A DNA stretch of 8,905 nt from contig USCP01000066.1 in NCBI GenBank assembly GCA_900553245.1, positions 1 through 8,905 on the forward strand. Direction: 5' to 3'. Below the pieces are notes generated by a model. The model did no database searches. It was given only the letters and a program-made list of their open reading frames with translations, and was not told where the DNA came from. The translations under genes and the position numbers were made by a program. The stretch comes from an uncultured Peptococcaceae bacterium (GTDB lineage Bacteria; Bacillota; Peptococcia; Peptococcales; Peptococcaceae). Positions 1-4,929 of the stretch are shown piece by piece. Position 1 is the first letter of the stretch, and the number at the start of each line of letters is the position of its first letter.

Positions 1-72
1 GCTGATAACCAGATTTGAACTGGTGACCTCCACCTTACCAAGGTGGCGCTCTACCAACTGAGCTATATCAGC
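1..72 (-). tRNA. tRNA-Thr(GGT), copy 2, missing only the discriminator base
   Basis: Read on the minus strand this folds as a complete cloverleaf: acceptor arms GCTGATA/TATCAGC, D arm GCTC...GAGC, anticodon stem CCACC/GGTGG with loop TTGGTAA (anticodon GGT, threonine), and T arm ACCAG-TTCAAAT-CTGGT. The discriminator base falls just outside the window. It is the last tRNA of the cluster visible here and differs from the Thr copy at 295-367 only at one D-loop base (plus-strand A56 versus G351). No CCA can be judged because of the edge. Confidence 0.97.
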
Positions 73-82
73 ATGTTTTTAA

Positions 83-165
83 TGGAGGGAACAGGATTCG
101 AACCTGTGAAAGCACAGCTAACGGATTTACAGTCCGTCCCCTTTGGCCAACTTGGGTATCCCTCC
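83..165 (-). tRNA. tRNA-Tyr(GTA), copy 2
   Basis: This is a class II tRNA with a long variable arm. The acceptor is GGAGGGA/TCCCTCC, the anticodon stem is ACGGA/TCCGT with loop CTGTAAA (anticodon GTA, tyrosine), the T arm is ACAGG-TTCGAAT-CCTGT, and the discriminator is A. CCA is not encoded. It sits 10 bases before the Thr tRNA and 49 bases after the elongator Met tRNA, from which a terminator-like hairpin separates it. It is nearly identical to the Tyr copy at 462-544; one acceptor base pair is G-C here and A-T there. Confidence 0.97.
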
Positions 166-170
166 GAGGC

Positions 171-186
171 TTTGCCCTTGGGCAAA
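171..186 (-). other. Short inverted repeat before tRNA-Tyr copy 2
   Basis: TTTGCCC and GGGCAAA form a perfect 7-bp stem around a 2-base centre, which is a tight loop for RNA. It lies immediately downstream of the T8 tract of the neighbouring terminator and 5 bases before the tRNA-Tyr gene (166-170 lie between). The minus-strand heptamer GCCCAAG at 177-183 stands exactly 11 bases before the tRNA, as the same heptamer does before the other Tyr copy. It may be a processing structure or a remnant of a duplicated leader; its function is unknown. Confidence 0.5.
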
Positions 187-211
187 AAAAACCGTTGACT
201 GCAGTCAACGG
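184..211 (-). terminator. Intrinsic terminator between tRNA-Met and tRNA-Tyr copy 2
   Basis: On the minus strand a perfect 20-base palindrome (CCGTTGACTGCAGTCAACGG, 192-211) gives an 8-bp stem with a TGCA loop, followed directly by eight T residues (184-191). This is the classic shape of a Rho-independent terminator. It begins 3 bases after the elongator tRNA-Met gene. It should end or attenuate transcripts from the promoter at 584-612 before the second Tyr-Thr pair. Confidence 0.82.
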
Positions 212-214
212 CGA

Positions 215-288
215 TGGCGATACAGGGACTTGAACCCCGGACACTACGGGTATGAACCGTATGCTCTAGCCAGCTGAGCTATATCGCC
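215..288 (-). tRNA. tRNA-Met(CAT), elongator
   Basis: The acceptor is GGCGATA/TATCGCC with discriminator A. The anticodon stem is TACGG/CCGTA with loop TTCATAC, giving anticodon CAT. The acceptor is fully paired, so this is not the initiator. The D arm and anticodon arm (AGCTCAGCTGGCTAGAGC, TACGGTTCATACCCGTA) match what I remember of Bacillus elongator tRNA-Met rather than the lysidine-modified tRNA-Ile2, which also carries CAT in the gene. It lies 6 bases after tRNA-Thr and just before the terminator at 184-211. No CCA is encoded. Confidence 0.9.
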
Positions 289-294
289 ATATGA

Positions 295-367
295 AGCTGA
301 TAACCAGATTTGAACTGGTGACCTCCACCTTACCAAGGTGGCGCTCTACCGACTGAGCTATATCAGC
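295..367 (-). tRNA. tRNA-Thr(GGT), copy 1
   Basis: This is a complete cloverleaf with acceptor GCTGATA/TATCAGC, anticodon loop TTGGTAA in a CCACC/GGTGG stem (anticodon GGT) and T arm ACCAG/CTGGT. The discriminator is T, and no CCA follows. It is 4 bases after the initiator tRNA and 6 bases before the elongator Met tRNA, so the four genes must be processed from one precursor. Its only difference from the copy at 1-72 is in the D loop (AGTCGGTA here, AGTTGGTA there). Confidence 0.97.
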
Positions 368-371
368 AAAA

Positions 372-444
372 TTGCGGGGACAGGACTTGAACCTGCGACC
401 TTCGGGTTATGAGCCCGACGAGCTGCCAACTGCTCCACCCCGCG
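372..444 (-). tRNA. Initiator tRNA-fMet(CAT)
   Basis: The anticodon is CAT in loop CTCATAA, flanked by the three G-C pairs (GGG/CCC) diagnostic of initiator tRNAs. The first acceptor position is C opposite A72, the unpaired C1-A72 feature needed for formylation and for exclusion from EF-Tu. The remaining acceptor pairs are GCGGGG/CCCCGC, the T arm is GCAGG-TTCAAGT-CCTGT and the discriminator is A. It lies 17 bases after tRNA-Tyr copy 1 and 4 bases before tRNA-Thr copy 1. Confidence 0.96.
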
Positions 445-461
445 ACATTATTGTGTTATAA

Positions 462-544
462 TGGAGAGAACAGGATTCGAACCTGTGAAAGCACAGCTAA
501 CGGATTTACAGTCCGTCCCCTTTGGCCAACTTGGGTATCTCTCC
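462..544 (-). tRNA. tRNA-Tyr(GTA), copy 1, first gene of the cluster
   Basis: This is a class II tRNA with acceptor GGAGAGA/TCTCTCC, anticodon loop CTGTAAA (GTA), a long variable arm and T arm ACAGG-TTCGAAT-CCTGT; the discriminator is A. It is the first tRNA downstream of the promoter at 584-612. Compared with the copy at 83-165, both partners of the fifth acceptor pair are changed (A-T instead of G-C), so the fold is kept. Confidence 0.97.
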
Positions 545-550
545 GGGTTG

Positions 551-578
551 TCGTTCTTGGGCACTGCCCAACCGACGA
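551..578 (-). other. Leader hairpin at the start of the tRNA transcript
   Basis: On the minus strand TTGGGC-AGT-GCCCAA forms a 6-bp stem with a 3-base loop (557-571). Flanking TCGT/ACGA (551-554, 575-578) can extend it past an internal loop. It lies just downstream of the predicted transcription start (about 577) and ends 6 bases before tRNA-Tyr copy 1. There is no T-run after it, so it is not an intrinsic terminator for yacP. A role in leader stability or 5' processing is inference. Confidence 0.5.
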
Positions 579-583
579 GATTT

Positions 584-612
584 ATATTACCATAGGATTT
601 TCATGAAGTCAA
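584..612 (-). promoter_or_regulatory. Strong sigma-A-type promoter for the tRNA cluster
   Basis: On the minus strand TTGACT (607-612) and TAATAT (584-589) are separated by exactly 17 bases. A TG one base before the -10 box (TGGTAATAT) adds an extended -10 element. The expected start is near position 577. The -35 box overlaps the yacP stop codon at 609-611, so the promoter begins inside the preceding gene. A near-consensus promoter fits heavy tRNA transcription. Confidence 0.8.
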
Positions 613-1172
613 CGTTTTTTCTTAATTTTTTTCGATTTTTTTACGTTTTCTTCTTTTTTCTCCTGTTTTTCGTGAATCATGGCGTATAAACGGCGTCTGA
701 CCTCATCATTCAACTGAGCATCGAGAGGATTAACCCCCTCCGGTTGCTTTTCAATACGTTGACGATGGGCTTGCTTTTGCCCAAAAACCATATTGTGCAA
801 TTCCATCGCACTAATTCGAAGGCCACCTTGCGCAAGAACGGTTTCCTGTTCTAACCGATCGCTGGTTGCCACATAGATTTTTTGATGCTTTGGCAAACGT
901 GCCACTAAGCGTTCAATGGCCATGTCGGCCGTGACACCCTCGGCGGTAAATAAAATCTCAATGTACGGATTTTCCACCACGGTGCCACGGTTGCCCTTCA
1001 CGCGCCATCCATCAAACACTAAAACCGTATGATATCCGCTTGCGACGGCATATTCGGTAAGGTAATCAATGAGCTTTTTTCGCGCTTCTTCCAAAGAAGT
1101 GTCACGTAGCTCAATGAGTTCCGGCCAAGCGCCAATGATGTTGTAGCCGTCGACAAACAGATAGGTTTTCAT
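609..1172 (-). CDS. yacP: YacP/Rae1-type NYN-domain ribosome-associated endoribonuclease
   Basis: This 187-residue protein has the NYN (PIN-like) fold typical of the YacP family; the Bacillus member Rae1 enters the ribosomal A site and cleaves certain mRNAs during translation. The N-terminal motif FVDGYNIIGAW gives Asp8 and Asn11, VFDGW gives Asp54, EGVTADMAI gives Asp83, and VATSDRLEQ gives Asp105; these acidic residues are the likely metal site. The C-terminus from about residue 168 is very lysine-rich and ends KKIKKKR, suiting RNA or ribosome contact. The gene starts 3 bases after rlmB, with its AAGGAGG site inside the last rlmB codons, so it is translated in the same operon. sigH, which often follows in Bacillota, is replaced here by tRNAs. 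Function is by family; the residue roles are inferred. Confidence 0.92.
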   Translation of the reverse strand: MKTYLFVDGYNIIGAWPELIELRDTSLEEARKKLIDYLTEYAVASGYHTVLVFDGWRVKGNRGTVVENPYIEILFTAEGVTADMAIERLVARLPKHQKIYVATSDRLEQETVLAQGGLRISAMELHNMVFGQKQAHRQRIEKQPEGVNPLDAQLNDEVRRRLYAMIHEKQEKKEENVKKSKKIKKKR

Positions 1173-1175
1173 GTT

Positions 1176-1904
1176 TTAGCCCTCCTTACGGCGTACCACC
1201 TCAGAAAGCACCACACCGGTGGCTACTGAGGCATTAAGAGAATTGATTTTCCCTTTCATTGGGATTGATACAGTAAAATCACATTGTTGTGCCACAAGGC
1301 TACGCATCCCATGGCCTTCGTTGCCGATGACAATGGCAAGAGCGCCGGAAAGCGGTGCCTTGTAAATGTTTTCCCCATCCATGGCAGTACCACATACCCA
1401 AAGGCCTTCTTTTTTGAGGGCTTTTAAGGTTTGAGCAATGTTGGAAACACGTGCTACCGGTACGTATTGCATGGCACCGGCTGCCGCTTTTGCCACAGTA
1501 CCGGTGAGGCTTACTGAGCGACGCTTTGGGATAATTACCCCATGGGCCCCAAAGGCATCGGCGTTACGCAAAATTGCACCTAAGTTGTGTGGGTCTTCGA
1601 TTTCATCCAAAACAAGCACCAAGGGCTGTTCACCCTTTGCGTGTGCGCGGGCGAGAATATCTTCAACCTCCACGTAGTTGGTTTCTGCCACAGAGGCATA
1701 CACACCTTGGTGATTTTTTCCTTGAAACATCGTATCGAGCTTACGACGCTCTACTTGTTGCACCGGAATTTGTTGTTCACGAGCAAGCTTATAGATATCG
1801 TCAATAACTTTATGTTGGGCACCCTTTGCAATATAGATGCGGTTGATTTCAGTGCCGCTTTTAATAGCTTCTACAACGGGATTACGTCCGTAAATTTCAC
1901 TCAT
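1176..1904 (-). CDS. rlmB: 23S rRNA (guanosine-2'-O-)-methyltransferase RlmB (TrmH/SpoU family)
   Basis: This 242-residue SPOUT enzyme transfers a methyl group from S-adenosylmethionine to the ribose of a 23S rRNA guanosine (G2251 in E. coli numbering), in the peptidyl-transferase P loop. Residues about 3-76 form the small substrate-binding domain (YGRNPVVEAI start, KNHQGVYA at 63-70). The knotted catalytic domain follows, with its three motifs: DPHNLGAILRNADAFG (about 104-119, with Asn107 and Arg113), VIGNEGHGM (192-200) and SIPMKGKINSLNASVA (213-228). The length is normal for the family. The start is supported by GGAGG 8 bases upstream, which is inside folA; the two genes overlap by 8 bases (1897-1904). 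The Bacillus ortholog was called yacO. Its place beside mrnC and yacP groups rRNA and ribosome maintenance genes. Confidence 0.96.
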   Translation of the reverse strand: MSEIYGRNPVVEAIKSGTEINRIYIAKGAQHKVIDDIYKLAREQQIPVQQVERRKLDTMFQGKNHQGVYASVAETNYVEVEDILARAHAKGEQPLVLVLDEIEDPHNLGAILRNADAFGAHGVIIPKRRSVSLTGTVAKAAAGAMQYVPVARVSNIAQTLKALKKEGLWVCGTAMDGENIYKAPLSGALAIVIGNEGHGMRSLVAQQCDFTVSIPMKGKINSLNASVATGVVLSEVVRRKEG

Positions 1905-2424
1905 GCGCTCTTTCCTCCAATGATATTGGGCAGCTGTTTTTATAATAACAAAAACGCAACGCGCGCCCTTTGTCGACCTCTTCTTTGATGGTTTGGCTCA
2001 ACTGCCAATGATTGTTTTCGTTTAAATTTGGAAAATATTTTTGAACGCCTTCATAAGCACGTCCGATATGGGTCACATAGCCGCCGCTGCACACCTCCAA
2101 CAGGGTGGCATACACGCTGGCGCCACCAATGACAAAAACATCGTCACGCCCCAGCTTTTTCAATGTGTCTGCTAAATCTTCCAAGGAGTGCACCAGCACA
2201 ACGCCTTCCGGCACCTTGTACGCTCTATTTTGAGTGAGCACGATATGCAAACGGTTCGGAAGCGGTTTTCCGCCCGGAAAAGATTCTAATGTTTTTCGCC
2301 CCATTACAACCACATGACCACTGGTGGTTTCTTTAAAAAAGGCTAAATCCTTTGGTAGGTGGTCAAGCATGCCACCATCCTTACCAATGCCCCAGTTTTC
2401 ATCCACAGCTACAATAAATTGCAT
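1897..2424 (-). CDS. folA: Dihydrofolate reductase
   Basis: This 175-residue protein reduces dihydrofolate to tetrahydrofolate with NADPH, refilling the pool that the adjacent ThyA oxidises. Visible DHFR features are WGIGKDG (11-17), LPKDLAFFK with the catalytic acid Asp26, VVMGRKTLESF (39-49, NADPH site), PLPNR with Arg58 for the folate glutamate, VIGGASVY (98-105) and VTHI (Thr118). By alignment to E. coli DHFR from memory, Trp22 of the Met20 loop is Asp21 here and Pro21 is Leu20, which is unusual and may affect inhibitor binding. The last 12 or so residues (SCPISLEERAHE) extend past the usual end, and their codons carry the rlmB ribosome binding site. The AGGAGG of folA overlaps the thyA stop codon, 4 bases before the ATG. 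Confidence 0.95.
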   Translation of the reverse strand: MQFIVAVDENWGIGKDGGMLDHLPKDLAFFKETTSGHVVVMGRKTLESFPGGKPLPNRLHIVLTQNRAYKVPEGVVLVHSLEDLADTLKKLGRDDVFVIGGASVYATLLEVCSGGYVTHIGRAYEGVQKYFPNLNENNHWQLSQTIKEEVDKGRALRFCYYKNSCPISLEERAHE

Positions 2425-2432
2425 GGTGCCTC

Positions 2433-3263
2433 CTATTCTGCCACCGGAATACGCTCTTCAAGCGGCCAGTAGTCGTAATTTTCCAATTGAATATCGTCCA
2501 CTGTAAAATCGTAAAAGTCCTTCACCTCAGGATTCAATCGGAAGGTCGGTGCCGTTTTGCCCTCATGCTGCATAATTTTTTCCACAATCGGAATATGTCG
2601 GTCATAAATGTGCGCATCGGCAATCACATGCACCAATTCCCCGGCTTCAAGGCCACTGGCTTGCGCAAACATGTGAACAAGTACCGCATACTGTGCCACG
2701 TTCCAATTGTTGGCGGTAAGCATATCTTGGCTACGCTGGTTTAAAATGGCATTGAGGGTGTTGCCGCTAACGTTAAAAGTCATACTGTAAGCGCATGGAT
2801 AAAGGTTCATTTCATGCAAATCATGATGATTATAAATGTTGGTCATGATGCGGCGACTGTTCGGTTGGTGCTTCAAATCATAAAGCACACGATCCACTTG
2901 GTCAAACACGCCTTCTCGATAGGTATGTTTAATGCCCAATTGATAGCCGTAAGCCTTGCCAATGGTGCCATCCTCACCGGCCCATGCATCCCAAATATGA
3001 CTGTTTAAATCCTCGATGCGATTGGATTTCTTTTGCCAAATCCACAAAAGCTCATCCACAGCATTTCTAAGATTGGTCTTACGCAAGGTGAGAATAGGAA
3101 ACTCTTCATTCAATTGATAGCGATTAACAATCCCGAAGCATTTGACGGTATGTGCCGGCGTTCCGTCACTCCAGCGCGGACGCACATCGTAATCAGTATC
3201 CCACACGCCTTCTGTCAGGATTTGTTTGATATTCTCTTTAAAAATGTCATCCGCTCTACTCAT
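2433..3263 (-). CDS. thyA: Thymidylate synthase ThyA
   Basis: This 276-residue protein makes dTMP from dUMP, with methylene-tetrahydrofolate as one-carbon donor and reductant, releasing dihydrofolate. Against E. coli ThyA from memory (offset +11), the catalytic Cys157 lies in LYPCAY, the phosphate-binding pair is Arg137-Arg138 (SRRI), Arg177 and Asp180 lie in QRSQDM, Asn188 ends TANNWN, and His218 and Tyr220 lie in DAHIYDRH. Glu71 (DELLWIW) and Tyr105 (AYGYQ) are also kept. Two oddities are Ala158 after the cysteine, where E. coli has His147, and TANNWN in place of the usual LGxPFN segment. I recall this variant from clostridial ThyA proteins. The start overlaps the mrnC stop by ATGA, with AAGGA 6 bases upstream. 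The pairing with folA is functionally logical. Confidence 0.96.
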   Translation of the reverse strand: MSRADDIFKENIKQILTEGVWDTDYDVRPRWSDGTPAHTVKCFGIVNRYQLNEEFPILTLRKTNLRNAVDELLWIWQKKSNRIEDLNSHIWDAWAGEDGTIGKAYGYQLGIKHTYREGVFDQVDRVLYDLKHQPNSRRIMTNIYNHHDLHEMNLYPCAYSMTFNVSGNTLNAILNQRSQDMLTANNWNVAQYAVLVHMFAQASGLEAGELVHVIADAHIYDRHIPIVEKIMQHEGKTAPTFRLNPEVKDFYDFTVDDIQLENYDYWPLEERIPVAE

Positions 3264-3679
3264 GCTTCATCCTTCCCTTCAGTCATATCCCACAAAGTAT
3301 CAAAGGCCCACTTTAACCGAGGCTCATCATCCATTAAATACCAATAGCCTACCAACGCCTCAATGGCAGTGGCACGGCGATAATCTTGAGTATTGGCATT
3401 TTTAGGCACAATGCCCTTGGCATTGCGACCACGATGTAACACCCCAGCTTCGATATCATTTAAATCCGGCTCTAGCACTTCATACAAAGCAGATTGGGTA
3501 CGATTATTCACCAACTTCACGCAGCGCTTGTTTAATACATGGGCATTCACACTTTTTTCCAGCATCATCGTGCGCACATAAATTTCATACACGGCATCAC
3601 CGACAAAGGCCAAGGTCAAGCCCGGCAATTGTTCCGGATGAGTTTCACTTTTCGAATACAGTTCCAGCGCCTTATGCAT
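3260..3679 (-). CDS. mrnC: Mini-ribonuclease III (MrnC)
   Basis: This RNase III-like catalytic domain without a double-stranded-RNA-binding domain matures 23S rRNA termini in Bacillus. The protein is 139 residues from the chosen ATG at 3677-3679, close to the roughly 140 of the family. Motifs are LTLAFVGDAVYEIYVR (21-36, with catalytic Asp28 and Glu32), HRGRNAK (82-88) and RRATAIEALVGYWYL (101-115, with Glu107 as the second acidic site). An upstream in-frame ATG at 3712 would add 11 residues but lacks a ribosome binding site, whereas GGAGG stands 6 bases before 3679. The gene overlaps ispF by 8 bases and thyA by 4. In many Bacillota the gene follows cysS, which is absent here. Confidence 0.94.
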   Translation of the reverse strand: MHKALELYSKSETHPEQLPGLTLAFVGDAVYEIYVRTMMLEKSVNAHVLNKRCVKLVNNRTQSALYEVLEPDLNDIEAGVLHRGRNAKGIVPKNANTQDYRRATAIEALVGYWYLMDDEPRLKWAFDTLWDMTEGKDEA

Positions 3680-4151
3680 TGATTTCCTCCAAAAGACAAG
3701 TCGCATAGGCACTCATACCTTTTCCATCACCAACAAACCCCAAATGTTCAGTCGTTGTGGCCTTAATGTTGACCATATCCATATCGATGCCCAAGGTTTC
3801 AGCAATATTTTGTCGCATATTTTGCAAATGTGGTGCCATTTTTGGCGCTTGTGCGCAAATAGTCACGTCAAGATTATAAACACCATAGCCCTTCTCGGCA
3901 ATTTTATCACGACATACTTCCAACAATTTCATACTGTCCGCCCCTTTGTACGCAGAGTCATTGTCTGGAAAATGTTGACCAATATCGCCCATTCCCATTG
4001 CACCAAGCATTGCATCCATTAAAGCATGAACCAATACGTCCGCATCGGAGTGCCCCAAGAGCCCCTTTTCAAAAGGAATCTCAACACCACCGAGAATCAA
4101 CTTACGGTCTTCTACCAATTGGTGTACGTCATAACCTAATCCAACTCTCAT
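3672..4151 (-). CDS. ispF: 2-C-methyl-D-erythritol 2,4-cyclodiphosphate synthase IspF
   Basis: This is a trimeric zinc enzyme of the MEP isoprenoid pathway that converts CDP-methylerythritol 2-phosphate to the cyclodiphosphate, releasing CMP. The protein is 159 residues from the chosen start. GYDVHQL supplies zinc ligands Asp8 and His10, HSDADVLVHAL supplies His42, DIGQHFPD is at 56-63, and the C-terminal signature KATTTEHLGFVGDGKGM is at 130-146. A start 15 bases further upstream (4166) is possible but has no ribosome binding site; GGAGG lies 7 bases before 4151. The start codon overlaps the ispD stop as ATGA, and the end overlaps mrnC, so translation of the three is probably coupled. All key residues are present. 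Confidence 0.97.
   Translation of the reverse strand: MRVGLGYDVHQLVEDRKLILGGVEIPFEKGLLGHSDADVLVHALMDAMLGAMGMGDIGQHFPDNDSAYKGADSMKLLEVCRDKIAEKGYGVYNLDVTICAQAPKMAPHLQNMRQNIAETLGIDMDMVNIKATTTEHLGFVGDGKGMSAYATCLLEEINA
3686..3690 (-). promoter_or_regulatory. Ribosome binding site that fixes the mrnC start
   Basis: GGAGG lies 6 bases before the ATG at 3677-3679, inside the ispF coding region. It supports the 139-residue form of MrnC over a start at 3712. Confidence 0.85.
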
Positions 4152-4837
4152 TTTTGATCCTCCCATATTGCTTTCATCTGTTCAACCCACAAAAGATCGT
4201 CCTGAATGGTTAATTTTTTGCTCATCAACGAACCGTCTACCATACGCACACGTTTACCGGCATGTTCATAAATAGCAGCATCGTCGGTAAAAATAAGATG
4301 TTCCTTTTCAACAGCCAAATGTAAGGCCTTAATTTCACTTGCAAAAAAACACTGTGGCGTTTGTGCGGCGCGCAGCATGTGACGTGGTGGGGTAGCGATA
4401 ATAAATCCTTTTTCGTCAATACGCTTGATCGTGTCCGTTACCGGAATCCCTGGAACCGCGCCAATGCCCGGTTCCGCTGCAGCCACCAATCGTTCAATCA
4501 CCTCTTTTGGTACAAACGGACGGGCACCATCGTGAATCAGCACCTTTTCCCACGCATCGGGCATGGCCTTCATCGCATGACACACCGAATCTTGACGCTC
4601 TTTGCCGCCAAGCACAATTTTGCAGCACGCACGGTCCACACCGCTTTCTTTAATGGCAGTTTCACAAGCAGCTTCTTCGCCGTTTGCTACAACAATAATC
4701 AGTTCCTTCGCCACAGCTGCCATGCTCTCCATGGCATAGCTCAACACGCTACGGCCGTCAATCATGAGATATTGTTTATTCATGCCTGCATTCATGCGTT
4801 TCCCTTGGCCACCTGCCAAAACCACTGCTCCAACCAT
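4148..4837 (-). CDS. ispD: 2-C-methyl-D-erythritol 4-phosphate cytidylyltransferase IspD
   Basis: This 229-residue nucleotidyltransferase of the MEP pathway joins CTP and methylerythritol 4-phosphate. The CTP-binding loop is VVLAGGQGKRM (5-15), followed by KQYL (21-24), VLGGKERQDSV (75-85), IHDGARPF (101-108), VTDTIK (133-138), RAAQTPQCF (156-164) and FTDDAAIYEHAG (183-194). The C-terminal segment reads SKKLTIQDD, where the family usually has NIKIT-x-x-(E)D; the active-site Lys is kept as Lys208. The length is normal. An AAGGAGG site lies 8 bases upstream of the ATG. It is the first gene of its transcription unit, directly downstream of the promoter at 4869-4877, and overlaps ispF by 4 bases. 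Confidence 0.97.
   Translation of the reverse strand: MVGAVVLAGGQGKRMNAGMNKQYLMIDGRSVLSYAMESMAAVAKELIIVVANGEEAACETAIKESGVDRACCKIVLGGKERQDSVCHAMKAMPDAWEKVLIHDGARPFVPKEVIERLVAAAEPGIGAVPGIPVTDTIKRIDEKGFIIATPPRHMLRAAQTPQCFFASEIKALHLAVEKEHLIFTDDAAIYEHAGKRVRMVDGSLMSKKLTIQDDLLWVEQMKAIWEDQK
4159..4164 (-). promoter_or_regulatory. Ribosome binding site that fixes the ispF start
   Basis: GGGAGG lies 7 bases before the ATG at 4149-4151, within the last codons of ispD. It also overlaps the codons that would follow an upstream ATG at 4164-4166, arguing against that start. Confidence 0.85.
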
Positions 4838-4868
4838 CTGCTCGTCCTCCTTAAGGTGTACTTCGTTT

Positions 4869-4877
4869 ATTATAGCA
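4869..4877 (-). promoter_or_regulatory. Extended -10 promoter for the ispD-yacP operon
   Basis: On the minus strand TGCTATAAT is a perfect TATAAT with the extended -10 TG. No good -35 box is seen at 16-18 bases (TGGTGA at 17), which is common for extended -10 promoters. The predicted start near 4862 leaves a leader of about 25 bases holding only the ispD ribosome binding site. It lies downstream of the yacL terminator, so ispD has its own transcription start. Confidence 0.72.
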
Positions 4878-4929
4878 CAGCTCGCGCTGACTCACCATGA
4901 TTTCCCTCTTGCCCCACGTTTACAACAAT

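Noticed and set aside
203..208. TTGACT on the minus strand inside the terminator stem, matching the -35 box of the tRNA promoter (shared CGTTGACT)
   Set aside because: No -10-like hexamer lies 16-18 bases downstream; that space is filled by the T8 tract and GCCC. The match is better explained as part of the palindrome.
215..288. The CAT-anticodon tRNA as tRNA-Ile2 (lysidine-modified)
   Set aside because: The D arm and anticodon arm match elongator tRNA-Met as I remember it from Bacillus, and the gene sits with the initiator tRNA. Ile2 cannot be fully excluded from the gene alone.
1..545. Repeated blocks in the first 545 bases as a mobile element or CRISPR array
   Set aside because: The repeats are duplicated tRNA-Tyr and tRNA-Thr genes with intact cloverleaf folds; spacing and content do not fit CRISPR, and no integrase or attachment-site duplication is visible.
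551..578. Leader hairpin as the terminator of the yacP operon
   Set aside because: The stem is short and is followed by GAACGACAACCC rather than a T-run on the minus strand.
409..606. Plus-strand reading frame of 65 codons over the tRNA genes
   Set aside because: It runs antisense through tRNA-fMet, tRNA-Tyr and the tRNA promoter, and its translation has no recognisable domain.
3680..3712. Eleven-residue N-terminal extension of MrnC (MPMRLVFWRKS)
   Set aside because: No ribosome binding site lies before 3712, it would enlarge the overlap with ispF to 41 bases, and a strong site precedes the ATG at 3679.
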